A stretch of 64,000 nucleotides of DNA from Actinocorallia populi (lineage in GTDB: Bacteria > Actinomycetota > Actinomycetes > Streptosporangiales > Streptosporangiaceae), in assembly GCF_002995495.1 (NCBI RefSeq), contig NZ_PVZV01000001.1:310001-374000 (forward strand), read 5' to 3'. The notes under the pieces were generated by a model that saw only the letters and a program-made list of their open reading frames with translations, was not told the DNA's origin and made no database searches. The translations under genes and the position numbers were made by a program. Of the stretch, positions 17,675-25,560 are shown in pieces (the first letter of the stretch is position 1; each line of letters begins with the position of its first letter).

Positions 17675-18274
17675 TCAGGTGAAGAGCGCGGTTTCCAGCA
17701 TCGTGACGAGGGCTTCGGCGGCGGCCTCGGTGTCGTAGGCGGCGTCCTGGAGGCGTTCGCCGATGATCGCGTCGATCGCGCCGCCGACGATGAGCGCGAG
17801 TGTGCGGGGGTCCGTTCCCGGGGCGAGGCCGCGGGCCTCGCGGGCGCTCCGCAGGAGGGCGGCGAGCGGCCTCCAGCGGGCCTCCGCGTCGGGGCGGTCG
17901 ACATTGATCATCGCCTCGATGATCATCCGGGCGTGGTCCGGGTGCTCGGTCAGGTGGCCGATCATCCGCCGCACGTAGGCGGCCGGGGCCCGGTCGGCCG
18001 GGGCGGCGTCGACCGCCGCCCCCACGTCGGCCACCAGCGCGTTCAGGACGTGCGCGTGCGCCGCCGCCACGACGGCGTCCTTGGAGGCGAAGTGGTAGAG
18101 CACCGCGCCCTTGGTGAGCCCCGCGGCCTGCGCGATCCGCGCCAGCGAGGCGGCGGCGTATCCGCGCTCGGCCACCAGGTCGACCGTGACCCCGATGAGC
18201 TGGTCGCGCCGCGCCTGCTCGATGAAGCTGAGCGGCCTGTCCCCGGTGCCCGAGGGTGTTCGCCTCACTGCCAT
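17675..18274 (-). CDS. TetR-family transcriptional regulator
   Basis: 199 residues. The HTH is at about 22-68 (RRDQLIGVTVDLVAERGYAA, GLTKGAVLYHFASKDAVV). The C-terminal domain is Ala-rich (GGAIDAIIGERL). TAACTT (18282-18287) ends 7 bases before the ATG with no ribosome site, so the mRNA is leaderless. It is divergent from a membrane-anchored hydrolase gene, and a TGACC-ATGA-GGTCA dyad lies between them. Convergent with the FAD-linked oxidase. Confidence 0.9.
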   Translation of the reverse strand: MAVRRTPSGTGDRPLSFIEQARRDQLIGVTVDLVAERGYAAASLARIAQAAGLTKGAVLYHFASKDAVVAAAHAHVLNALVADVGAAVDAAPADRAPAAYVRRMIGHLTEHPDHARMIIEAMINVDRPDAEARWRPLAALLRSAREARGLAPGTDPRTLALIVGGAIDAIIGERLQDAAYDTEAAAEALVTMLETALFT

Positions 18275-18307
18275 GGGGACGAAGTTACCCCATCTTCACA
18301 TATTCTC

Positions 18308-18321
18308 TGACCATGAGGTCA
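18308..18321. promoter_or_regulatory. TetR operator dyad TGACC-ATGA-GGTCA
   Basis: A perfect 5+5 palindrome in an A/T-rich patch of the divergent gap (about 20 bases upstream of the regulator's -10 and 34 upstream of the hydrolase ATG). It is the only good dyad in the gap, so it is the best candidate site for the adjacent TetR protein. Confidence 0.6.
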
Positions 18322-18354
18322 AAAATATGACCGGTGTTCAGCACGGAGGGACCG

Positions 18355-19518
18355 ATGGACGGCGTCGAGCAGAGCGGACCAGGCGAGCAGGCCCGGCAGG
18401 CCGAGCCGGGCCGGCGGGCCGAGCAAGCCGGACGGGAGCGGCAAGCCGAGCGACCCGGGCAAGCCGAGCGGGACCAGCAGGACCAGCAGGACCAACGGAC
18501 CGTTCAGGACCGGCAGGCCGGTGAGGCGGTGCGGGCGGCCGCTCGGGCGGACCGCGGGCGCCGTCGCTGGCGGGTGTTGAAGATCTCGGCCGCCGTCGCC
18601 GCCGTGGCGGTCGTGGCGCTGGCCTTCGCCCTGCGCAAGCCGTCGCCCGTGGGGCACTGGAACGGCGCCGAGGGCCACGCGGACTTCATGGCCGCCTACG
18701 ACAGGGCGATGGCGGACATGCCGCGGGCCGCCGAGACGATCGACGTGCGCACCGGTTTCGGGTTCGTGCGGGCCTACCGGTACGAGGGTTCCTCCGACCG
18801 TGCCGAACCGCTCGTGCTGCTGCCCGGGAGGGCGTCCGCGTCACCAGTGTGGGCGGACAACCTGCCGCGCCTGCTGGAGATCGGCGACGTCTACACGATC
18901 GACCTGCTGGGCGAGCCGGGCAAGAGCGTGCAGGAGGCGCCGATCACCTCCGACGCCGACCAGGCCGCGTGGCTGGACCAGGTGCTCGCGCACCTGCCGG
19001 AGAAGTCCTTCCACGTGGTCGGGCTGTCGATCGGCGGCTGGACGGCCGCCAACCTCGCCGTCCACAGGCCGCGGCACGTCGCCACGCTGACGCTGATCGA
19101 CCCCGTGTACACGTTCTCGAACATCCCGATCGGCACGGCGGTCCGCGCCATCCCCGCCTCCGTGCCGTGGCTGCCGAAGTCCTGGCGCGACTCGTTCAAC
19201 TCCTACACCGCGGGCGGCGCTCCCGTGGAGGACGTGCCGGTCGCGGACATGATCGAGTCCGGCATGAAGAACTACACGCTGCACCTGCCCCAGCCCTCGC
19301 TCATCGACGAGAAGGCGCTGGGCCGCCTGACGATGCCGGTGCTGGCGATCCTGGCCGGCGAGTCGGTGATGCACGACGTCGAGGCCTCTCCCGAGGTCGC
19401 CGAACGCGCGCTCCGGAACGGAACGGTGAAGCTCTACCCGAACGCCTCACACGCGATCAACGGCGAACACCCGAACGAGATCGCCGCCGACATCGCCGCG
19501 TTCCTCGACGCCCGCTGA
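18355..19518 (+). CDS. Membrane-anchored alpha/beta hydrolase with charged low-complexity N-terminus
   Basis: 387 residues. Residues 1-65 are a Gln/Arg/Glu/Ala low-complexity tail with degenerate repeats (QAERPGQAERDQQDQQDQ). One helix at about 75-93 (ISAAVAAVAVVALAFAL) and then an extracytoplasmic alpha/beta-hydrolase domain follow. The nucleophile elbow is GLSIGGW (Ser near 225), an HxD-like acid lies near LTLIDPVY, and the His is in the NASHAINGEHP segment. The substrate is unknown. ATG at 18355 is fixed by GGAGGG; a GTG at 18334 is in frame but unsupported. Probably repressed by the divergent TetR. Confidence 0.85.
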   Translation: MDGVEQSGPGEQARQAEPGRRAEQAGRERQAERPGQAERDQQDQQDQRTVQDRQAGEAVRAAARADRGRRRWRVLKISAAVAAVAVVALAFALRKPSPVGHWNGAEGHADFMAAYDRAMADMPRAAETIDVRTGFGFVRAYRYEGSSDRAEPLVLLPGRASASPVWADNLPRLLEIGDVYTIDLLGEPGKSVQEAPITSDADQAAWLDQVLAHLPEKSFHVVGLSIGGWTAANLAVHRPRHVATLTLIDPVYTFSNIPIGTAVRAIPASVPWLPKSWRDSFNSYTAGGAPVEDVPVADMIESGMKNYTLHLPQPSLIDEKALGRLTMPVLAILAGESVMHDVEASPEVAERALRNGTVKLYPNASHAINGEHPNEIAADIAAFLDAR

Positions 19519-19524
19519 CCCGAT

Positions 19525-19669
19525 CCCGGCCCCGCGAGACCGACCGCGACGACCACAGCCAGGCCACGCCGTCACCGCACTCCTCGGCTTCCGCTGAACA
19601 ACCCCCGGCCCGCGAGACCAGCCGCAGCGACCGGGACCAGGCCACACCGTCTCCGCGGCTCCCGCCGAG
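19525..19669. repeat. Imperfect tandem duplication (about 77-bp period)
   Basis: Two adjacent copies (19525-19596 and 19602-19669) share CCCGCGAGACC, CAGGCCAC.CCGTC.CCGC and CTCC/CTCCCGC-type blocks in the same order. The stretch is non-coding between the hydrolase and the MerR gene. Significance unknown. Confidence 0.5.
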
Positions 19670-19705
19670 CGGCTCCCGAACCCGCCGCAGCGGCCGGGCC
19701 AGGGC

Positions 19706-20152
19706 CTACGTGGCTCTTCGGGCGGGACGGCGGAGCGGGGTTCTGGGCGGGGGTTCGAGGGTGCCGGAGGCGGCGGAGCGCAGGAAGTCCTGGAAGGTGG
19801 GGCATTCCAGGTGGGTGGGGGCGGGGCAGGCGGCGGCGTGGCGGAGGCCGTCGCGCAGGGCGGTGAGCCTGGCGACCGTCTCGTCCAGTTCCTGCGCCTT
19901 GGCTGCGAGCATCTCCCGGTCGATGTGCGGTCGGCCGTCCGGGGCGAACATGCGGGCCATCTCGTCGAGGGAGAAACCGGCGGTGCGGCCCAGGCGGATC
20001 AGCGCCAGGCGCTCCAGCACGGCCGGGCCGAACCGGCGGCGCAGGCCGTGCCTGCCGCTGGAGGCGATCAGGCCCTTCTCCTCGTAGAAGCGCAGGGTCG
20101 AAACGGCGAGGCCGGTGCGGCGCGCCACTTCGGCGATGTCCAGATCCGTCAT
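19706..20152 (-). CDS. MerR-family transcriptional regulator (SoxR-like operator)
   Basis: About 148 residues. The N-terminal HTH is MTDLDIAEVARRTGLAVSTL followed by RFYEEKGLI. The coiled-coil helix is near 85-110 (AAKAQELDETVARLTALRDG). The C-terminus has only two Cys (ACPAPTHLECPTF), not the four-Cys iron-sulfur array of SoxR, so it senses something else. ATG at 20152 is chosen because the HTH starts there; upstream in-frame codons lie across its operator. A perfect 18-bp dyad in a 19-base spacer drives the divergent methyltransferase-RidA pair. Confidence 0.88.
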   Translation of the reverse strand: MTDLDIAEVARRTGLAVSTLRFYEEKGLIASSGRHGLRRRFGPAVLERLALIRLGRTAGFSLDEMARMFAPDGRPHIDREMLAAKAQELDETVARLTALRDGLRHAAACPAPTHLECPTFQDFLRSAASGTLEPPPRTPLRRPARRAT

Positions 20153-20156
20153 GCTC

Positions 20157-20187
20157 TTGACCTCAAGTCGACTTGAGGTGGCACGGT
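20157..20187 (+). promoter_or_regulatory. SoxR-box-like MerR promoter
   Basis: TTGACC (20157-20162) and CACGGT (20182-20187) are separated by 19 bases. The spacer and -35 edge contain the perfect palindrome CCTCAAGTCGACTTGAGG (20161-20178). The CCTCAAG..CTTGAGG arms match the SoxR box known from proteobacteria and actinobacteria, although the adjacent regulator lacks a SoxR cluster. Confidence 0.8.
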
Positions 20188-20238
20188 TGCACCTCCGGCA
20201 GGGAAAAGCAACCACGAGAACCAGGACGGGAGACGAAC

Positions 20239-21078
20239 GTGGACACCACGCGCACGAGCGAGGACCAGAGCGCACGCTGGAACGGGCCGTCCGGGCAGGT
20301 CTGGACCGAGTTCCAGGCGATGATGGACGAGATGTTCCGGGACTTCGAGGAGATCCTCGTCGAGGCCGCCGGGCCCTGGGGACGGGTGCTCGACGTCGGC
20401 TGCGGCACCGGCGGCACGACGGTGGCCATCGCGCGGCGGCTCGGCGAGAAGGGGCACTGCACGGGCGTCGACATCTCCGGCCCGATGGTCGAGGCCGCGC
20501 GGGCCCGCGCCGAACGCGAGCACGTGCGGGCCGAGTTCGTCCAGGCCGACGCGCAGGACCACGCGTTCGAGCCGGCCTCCTTCGACACGATCGTCTCGCG
20601 CTTCGGCGTCATGTTCTTCGGCGACTCCGTCCGCGCCTTCACGAACCTGCGGCATGCCGCGAAGGACGGGGCCCGGCTCCGCCTCATCGTCTGGCGCGGG
20701 GCCGAGGACAACCCCTTCATGACGACGGCCGAACGCGCCGCGGCCCCGCTCCTGCCGGGCATCCCCGCCCGCGTCCCGGACGCGCCGGGGCAGTTCGGCT
20801 TCGCGAACCGCGACAGGGTCCACCGCATCCTGGAGGAGAGCGGCTGGTCCGGCATCGGCATCCAGCCGATCGACGTGACCTGCGCCTTCCCCGAGAGCGA
20901 GCTGACCGGCTACTTCACCCGCTTCGGACCGCTGGGCCAGGTGCTTCCCGACGCGGACGAGCGGACCCGCGAGCAGGTCGTCGAAGCGGTCCGCGGCGCG
21001 TTCGCCCCCTACGTGCGCGGCACGGAGGTCCGCTTCACCGCCGCATGCTGGCTGGTCGACGCCCGCCGGAACGGATAG
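20239..21078 (+). CDS. Class I SAM-dependent methyltransferase
   Basis: 279 residues, soluble. Motif I is VLDVGCGTGGTTVAIAR near residues 49-65. The acidic ribose-binding residue follows in HCTGVDISGPMVEAAR, and motif II is ADAQDHAFEPASFDTIVSRF. The fold resembles the UbiE/COQ5-like group and small-molecule O-, N- or C-methyltransferases. GTG at 20239 is preceded by GGGAG; the longer frame at 20173 overlaps the operator. It is followed after about 105 bases by a RidA-like gene, and both probably respond to the divergent MerR regulator. Confidence 0.87.
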   Translation: MDTTRTSEDQSARWNGPSGQVWTEFQAMMDEMFRDFEEILVEAAGPWGRVLDVGCGTGGTTVAIARRLGEKGHCTGVDISGPMVEAARARAEREHVRAEFVQADAQDHAFEPASFDTIVSRFGVMFFGDSVRAFTNLRHAAKDGARLRLIVWRGAEDNPFMTTAERAAAPLLPGIPARVPDAPGQFGFANRDRVHRILEESGWSGIGIQPIDVTCAFPESELTGYFTRFGPLGQVLPDADERTREQVVEAVRGAFAPYVRGTEVRFTAACWLVDARRNG

Positions 21079-21183
21079 CTTCAAGACGATCATGGGCACG
21101 GGGCCGGTCTCCGGCCCGTGATCCGTCGTTCCGCCCGCGGGCCCTCCCGCGGCCCGCGGGCCTCCCCTCGAAAGGAGACACCC

Positions 21184-21603
21184 ATGGCGAAGACCGTGAC
21201 CCTGATCCGCTCGGGCAGGCTGTCCGACGTCGCCGAATACGCGTACGCGGCCACCGCTCCCGCCGACGCGCGGCTGGTCTACCTCGCCGGCGCCTGCCCC
21301 CTGAACGCCGACGGCACCACGGCCGCCATCGGCGACTACGCCGGCCAGGCCGCCAAGGCCGTGGAGAACCTGCGCATCGCCCTGGAGGACGCCGGGGCCT
21401 CGCTCGAAGACGTCATAGGCACCCGGGTCCTCGTCGCGTCCACGCGGCAGAGCGACCTCGTCACCGCCTGGGAGGTCGTGCGCGGCGCGTTCGGCGAGCA
21501 CGACGTGCCCAGCACCCTCTTCGGCGTCACCGTCCTCGGCTACGACCACCAGCTCGTCGAGATCGAGGCCGTCGCCGCCGTCCGGGACCTGCCCGCCACC
21601 TGA
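21184..21603 (+). CDS. RidA / YjgF-YER057c-UK114 family protein
   Basis: 139 residues. Typical segments are YAYAATAPADARLVYLAGACPL, YAGQAAKAVENLRIALEDAG, DVIGTRVLVASTRQSDL and VPSTLFGVTVLGYDHQLVEIEA. RidA-type proteins hydrolyse reactive enamines/imines, and related ones serve in specialised degradation. The catalytic Arg of true RidA (R105) is not visible (VPSTLFGV replaces the P-R-S/T-type segment), so imine deaminase activity is uncertain. AAAGGAGA lies just upstream. Probably co-expressed with the methyltransferase. Confidence 0.83.
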   Translation: MAKTVTLIRSGRLSDVAEYAYAATAPADARLVYLAGACPLNADGTTAAIGDYAGQAAKAVENLRIALEDAGASLEDVIGTRVLVASTRQSDLVTAWEVVRGAFGEHDVPSTLFGVTVLGYDHQLVEIEAVAAVRDLPAT

Positions 21604-21812
21604 GAGCCGGGCGGGGCCCGTGCGGCCCCACCCGTACAGATGCCTTTACCGGCGTCAGAAATTCATTCACGGAGAGTGATGAGGTGAGCCGGGCCACGGG
21701 GGGCGCCAACTTTTGAGGGACGTTGGGGGTGTTGTGCCTCACAACACACGGTCAATCGGGTGAACACGGGCATGGAGGTGTTGGGAGGGCCCCTAGCCTG
21801 TGGGGCCATAAG

Positions 21813-21831
21813 GGTTGTTCTTGGAACAACC
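21813..21831. promoter_or_regulatory. Perfect 8-bp dyad upstream of the GDPD gene
   Basis: GGTTGTTC-TTG-GAACAACC is a perfect palindrome in the 289-base gap before the GDPD start. It is a candidate operator (perhaps for a phosphate- or sugar-responsive regulator) or a small hairpin. No regulator gene is adjacent. The rest of the gap holds no convincing gene. Confidence 0.5.
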
Positions 21832-21892
21832 ACCGGTTTGAGCGGGGGTCTGGCCCATTACTCTCCGTACGTTTTCCCCTTTCCTGCGCAGG

Positions 21893-22789
21893 GTGGAGCT
21901 CCAGGGCCACCGGGGGGCGCGCGGGCTGCGGCCCGAGAACACGCTGCCCGGCATCGCGCACGCGCTCGCCCTCGGCGTCGACGCGGTCGAGTTCGACGTG
22001 GGGCTGACCGCCGACGGCGCGGTCGTCGTGCACCACGACCAGACGCTCTCGGCGCTGACGTCCGTGGACGGGGCCCCCGCCGAGCCCGGCGACCCGATGT
22101 GGCCCTATGTGGGGCGGCGCATCCGGGAGCTGACGCTGGCGCAGGTCAAGACCGTCGACTCGGGGGTGCGGCGGCCCGACGACCCGCTGGACCCCTTCAC
22201 GCTGACGCAGCTCCCGCTGCCGGGGACCCCCGTGGCGACCCTGCAGGAGGTGTGCCGGCTGATCCGGTGCGCGCCCACGGTGCGGCTCTGCGTAGAGCTG
22301 AAGACCGACCCGTCCTGGCCCGACGCCGAGGTCGGGGAGTTCACCGCCACCGTGGTGCGCGTGCTGAACGAGCACGGGCTGCTCAGCCGGTCGCGGCTGC
22401 TGGGGTTCGACTGGCGGTTCCTCAAGCACGCGCGGCGGCTCGCCCCCAGGCTGGGCCGGGTGGCGCTGGCGGAGCCGCCGACGCTCGCCCCGGAATGGCT
22501 CGCGGGAACCGATCCCGGCCATCCCGTGGTCTCGGCCTTCGCGGCGGGGGCGACCGTCTACTCCCCGCAGTACACGATCCTCGACGAGGACGTCGTCAAG
22601 GAGTCCGCCGAACTCGGAATGCCGGTGACCGTCTGGACGGTGAACGATTCCGAGGAGATGGAGCGGTTCATCCGGATGGGGGTTTCGGCGATCGTCTCGG
22701 ATTATCCGGATCAGCTGCGCATCGTCGCCAGAAAGCAGGGGCTGAATCTGCCCCGGCGTTACCGGACGCGGGAAGCCGTCTTCTTCTGA
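21893..22789 (+). CDS. Glycerophosphodiester phosphodiesterase
   Basis: 298 residues with a TIM-barrel GDPD fold and no signal peptide, so cytosolic. Catalytic motifs are in order: GHRGARGLRPENT near residues 5-17 (catalytic His, and Glu in PENT), VEFDVGLTADGAVVVHHD near 33-50 (metal ligands and second His), then CVELK and the C-terminal VTVWTVNDSEEMERFI strand. It hydrolyses glycerophosphodiesters to glycerol 3-phosphate and alcohol in phospholipid recycling. GTG at 21893 lacks a ribosome site, but moving the start downstream would remove the catalytic His. A strong bidirectional terminator separates it from convergent purD. Confidence 0.92.
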   Translation: MELQGHRGARGLRPENTLPGIAHALALGVDAVEFDVGLTADGAVVVHHDQTLSALTSVDGAPAEPGDPMWPYVGRRIRELTLAQVKTVDSGVRRPDDPLDPFTLTQLPLPGTPVATLQEVCRLIRCAPTVRLCVELKTDPSWPDAEVGEFTATVVRVLNEHGLLSRSRLLGFDWRFLKHARRLAPRLGRVALAEPPTLAPEWLAGTDPGHPVVSAFAAGATVYSPQYTILDEDVVKESAELGMPVTVWTVNDSEEMERFIRMGVSAIVSDYPDQLRIVARKQGLNLPRRYRTREAVFF

Positions 22790-22794
22790 GCCTT

Positions 22795-22836
22795 GGGAAA
22801 AGCCCCGGCCGTGTGCGCACGGCCGGGGCTTTTCCC
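22795..22836. terminator. Bidirectional intrinsic terminator between GDPD and purD
   Basis: A perfect 19-bp stem (22795-22813 / 22818-22836; GGGAAAAGCCCCGGCCGTG arm) with a TGCG loop. The outer A/T run in both arms gives each strand a U-tract. It sits exactly between convergent stops. Confidence 0.9.
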
Positions 22837-22842
22837 GCGGAT

Positions 22843-24096
22843 TCAGATACGGCCTTCGGCCGCCTTGAGAGCGATGTCGGCGCGGTGGTGCGACCCGCGC
22901 AACGAGATCCTCGCGACCGCCTCGTAGGCGCGGCTGCGCGCCTCGGCGAGGTCCGCGCCGGTGCCCATCACCGACAGCACGCGCCCGCCGTTGCTGACGA
23001 GCACGTCGTTCTCGTCGAGCGCGGTGCCCGCGTGCAGGACGTACGCGCCCTCCACCGCCTCGGCTTCCGCCAGGCCCTCGATGGCGTCGCCCTTCACCGG
23101 GTTCGCCGGGTAGCCGTCCGCGGCCACGACGATCGTCACGGCCGAGCCGGGCTTCCACTCCAGCTTGGTGTCGGGGGCGAGGTTGCCGATGGCGCAGGAC
23201 TGCAGGAGCAGGCCCAGCGGGGACGCCAGCCGGTCCAGGACGACCTGCGTCTCCGGGTCGCCGAACCGCGCGTTGAACTCGATCACCCGCACCCCGCGCG
23301 ACGTGAGCGCCAGGCCCGCGTAGAGCACGCCCACGTACGGGCTGTTGCGGCGGCGCAGCTCGTCGATCGTCGGCTGGACGACGGTGCGCATCACCTCGTC
23401 GACCATGCCCTCGGGGACCCACGTCAGCGGCGTGTAGGCGCCCATGCCGCCGGTGTTGGGGCCCTCGTCGCCGTCGAGCGCGCGCTTGAAGTCCTGGGCG
23501 GGCAGCAGCGGCACCGCGTGCTCGCCGTCGGACAGGGCGAACAGGGAGACCTCGGGACCGTCCAGGTACTCCTCGATCACCACGCGCTCGCAGCTCAGCG
23601 CGTGCGCGAGCGCCTCGGCCCGGTCAGCGGTGACCACGACGCCCTTGCCCGCGGCCAGCCCGTCGTCCTTGACCACGTACGGGGGGCCGAAGACGTCCAG
23701 GGCCTGCTCGATCTGGCCGGCGTCGTCGCACACGAACGCGCGGGCCGTCGGCACCCCGGCGACCTGCATGATCTCCTTGGCGAACGCCTTGGAGCCCTCG
23801 ATGCGGGCCGGGCCCGCGTCGGGCCCGAAGCAGGGGATGCCCTCGCGGCGCACCGCGTCGGCGACCCCGGCCACCAGGGGGGCCTCGGGTCCGATCACCA
23901 CGAGGTTGATCCTCAGCCGGACGGCCAGTTCGACCACGGCTATCGGGTCGGTGGGGTCCAGTACGTGGTTCTCGGCCGACGCCGCCGTTCCGGGGTTGCC
24001 GGGGGCGCAGAACAGCGCGGTCACGGAGGGGTCTTGGGCAAGGGATCGGACCAGGGCGTGCTCGCGGCCGCCGGATCCGAGAACAAGGACGCGCAC
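22843..24096 (-). CDS. purD: Phosphoribosylamine-glycine ligase (GAR synthetase)
   Basis: 417 residues. ATP-grasp enzyme of de novo purine synthesis joining 5-phosphoribosylamine and glycine. It starts [16 protein letters not shown], the typical PurD N-terminus, followed by [26 protein letters not shown], the ATP-grasp stretch [25 protein letters not shown] and [15 protein letters not shown] at 24096 has TAGGCT (24105-24110) 8 bases upstream and no ribosome site, so leaderless initiation is likely. It is not clustered with purC (26,337) or purA, so purine genes are scattered. Confidence 0.96.
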   Translation of the reverse strand: MRVLVLGSGGREHALVRSLAQDPSVTALFCAPGNPGTAASAENHVLDPTDPIAVVELAVRLRINLVVIGPEAPLVAGVADAVRREGIPCFGPDAGPARIEGSKAFAKEIMQVAGVPTARAFVCDDAGQIEQALDVFGPPYVVKDDGLAAGKGVVVTADRAEALAHALSCERVVIEEYLDGPEVSLFALSDGEHAVPLLPAQDFKRALDGDEGPNTGGMGAYTPLTWVPEGMVDEVMRTVVQPTIDELRRRNSPYVGVLYAGLALTSRGVRVIEFNARFGDPETQVVLDRLASPLGLLLQSCAIGNLAPDTKLEWKPGSAVTIVVAADGYPANPVKGDAIEGLAEAEAVEGAYVLHAGTALDENDVLVSNGGRVLSVMGTGADLAEARSRAYEAVARISLRGSHHRADIALKAAEGRI

Positions 24097-24204
24097 GTTG
24101 GTTGAGCCTATCTCGCCGTGGGTGTGAACCTTGACGTTGACCGGTACGTCTTAAGTGTCAGCTGCTAACCTGGCAGAAGTTCGTGGCCCTGTCCCCCAGC
24201 CGAG

Positions 24205-24351
24205 AGGAGGTGGCCGGAATGAGTACTGGTGATCCATGCAGTACCAGCGAAATGCCTCATCATCCGCAGTCCACCTCTTGCAGGGGTCCGGTCACGCCCG
24301 CGCTGCGCTCCTTCCGATAATCGGAGGTCGAGCGCCGCTTTCGGCGTTTTT
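24205..24351 (+). ncRNA. Structured 5' leader with intrinsic terminator upstream of corA
   Basis: The 300-base gap before corA holds a nested fold. AGGAGGTGG-type bases 24205-24213 pair with 24271-24279, CGGA (24215-24218) with TCCG (24263-24266), TGAG (24220-24223) with CTCA (24256-24259), and an apical GTACTG/CAGTAC stem lies at 24223-24244. A small TCCGA-TAA-TCGGA hairpin (24313-24325) and then CGCCG-CTTT-CGGCG followed by five T (24333-24351) form an intrinsic terminator before the gene. This looks like an attenuator, possibly sensing a divalent cation. I do not recognise it as the M-box. Confidence 0.6.
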
Positions 24352-24395
24352 GCCTTGATGGTCCGGGTCCCCCGTCCTGCGTGAAGGAGCCCGTC

Positions 24396-25481
24396 ATGGC
24401 CATGACCAAGGTGCCCGGCTTGTCCCTGTTCGGACGCAGCCCCAAGCCCGTCGCCTGCGACCCGGTGGTCCGCCGCGGCAGCGCGGTGATCGACTGGGCC
24501 GTCTACATCGACGGCCACCGCGTGGTGACCGAGAGCGTCGCCGACGCGATCCGCCTCGTGCGGGACGGCGAGCTGTTCGTCCCGCGGGACACCGAGTCGC
24601 CCGGGTTCGTCTGGGTGGGCCTGCACAACCCCGAGTCCAGCGAGCTGGAGCGGCTCGCCGAGCTGTTCGGGCTGCCCGAGCTGGCCGTCGAGGACGCCAT
24701 CAACGCCCACCAGCGCCCCAAGCTGGAGCGGTACGACGACATGCAGTTCTTCGTCCTGAAGACCGCCGGTTACGTCGACAGGGACGGCGTCGACTCGGTC
24801 GAGACCGGCGAGATCATGGTCTTCTGCGGGCCGGACTTCGTGGTGACCGTCCGCCACGGCGCGCACGCCGAGCTCGCGTCCGTCCGCCGCCGCCTGGAGG
24901 CCGACCCCGAGCGCCTGGCGCTGGGCCCCACCAGCGTCCTGCACGCGGTCGCCGACCGGGTCGTGGACGGCTACCTGTCGGTCTCCGAGGCCGTCCAGCA
25001 GGACGTCGACGAGGTCGAGGAGTCCGTCTTCTCCCCCGAGCGCACCAACGACACCAACCGCATCTACCACCTCAAGCGCGAGACCATCCAGCTCAAGCGC
25101 GCCGTCGGCCCCCTGGCCGCCCCCCTGCGCACCCTGTGCAACCGCCGCTCGGTCCCCCTGGAGATCCGCGAGTACCTCCGCGACGTCGAGGACCACCTCA
25201 CCCGCGTCCGCGAGCAGGTGGACGCCTGCGACGAGCTCCTGAACCCCATCCTGCAGGCGCACATGACCCAGGTGACCGTCGGCGACAACCAGGACATGCG
25301 CAAGATCTCCGCCTGGGGCGCCATCCTCATGCTCCCCACCGCCATAGCCGGCATCTACGGCATGAACTTCGACCACATGCCCGAACTCGGCTGGGTCTAC
25401 AGCTACCCGGCCGTCATCGCCGTCATCGCCACCGGCTGCCTCCTCCTCTACCGCGGCTTCCGCCGCAACGGCTGGCTCTGA
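24396..25481 (+). CDS. corA: CorA-family magnesium/cobalt transporter
   Basis: 361 residues. A large cytoplasmic N-terminal domain (about 1-295) with a long coiled helix (RIYHLKRETIQLKRAVGPLA) is followed by two C-terminal transmembrane helices (KISAWGAILMLPTAIAGIYG and YPAVIAVIATGCLLLYRG). The pore signature YGMNF is near residue 322, with an acidic loop DHMPEL after it (MPEL-type). The channel imports Mg2+ as a pentamer in the cell membrane. ATG at 24396 is fixed by AAGGAG at 24384. A terminator-bearing folded leader precedes it. Confidence 0.94.
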   Translation: MAMTKVPGLSLFGRSPKPVACDPVVRRGSAVIDWAVYIDGHRVVTESVADAIRLVRDGELFVPRDTESPGFVWVGLHNPESSELERLAELFGLPELAVEDAINAHQRPKLERYDDMQFFVLKTAGYVDRDGVDSVETGEIMVFCGPDFVVTVRHGAHAELASVRRRLEADPERLALGPTSVLHAVADRVVDGYLSVSEAVQQDVDEVEESVFSPERTNDTNRIYHLKRETIQLKRAVGPLAAPLRTLCNRRSVPLEIREYLRDVEDHLTRVREQVDACDELLNPILQAHMTQVTVGDNQDMRKISAWGAILMLPTAIAGIYGMNFDHMPELGWVYSYPAVIAVIATGCLLLYRGFRRNGWL

Positions 25482-25560
25482 CCAGGCACGGAGCGGGTCG
25501 ACTACCGTGTGAAGGGTCGGCGGTGTGGCCGATCCGAGGGCCGAGGGAGAAGGACCGCGC

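Noticed and set aside
16093-17904. A 603-aa minus-strand frame opposite the FAD-linked oxidase
   Set aside because: It overlaps the convergent TetR gene in another frame and lacks motifs. The + strand has the BBE signature.
21760-24105. A 781-aa + strand frame spanning GDPD and purD
   Set aside because: It crosses two well-supported genes in other frames and a strong terminator, and has no recognisable domain.
24160-24351. M-box (ykoK) magnesium riboswitch before corA
   Set aside because: The conserved M-box sequence blocks I remember are not visible. Kept as an unassigned structured leader.
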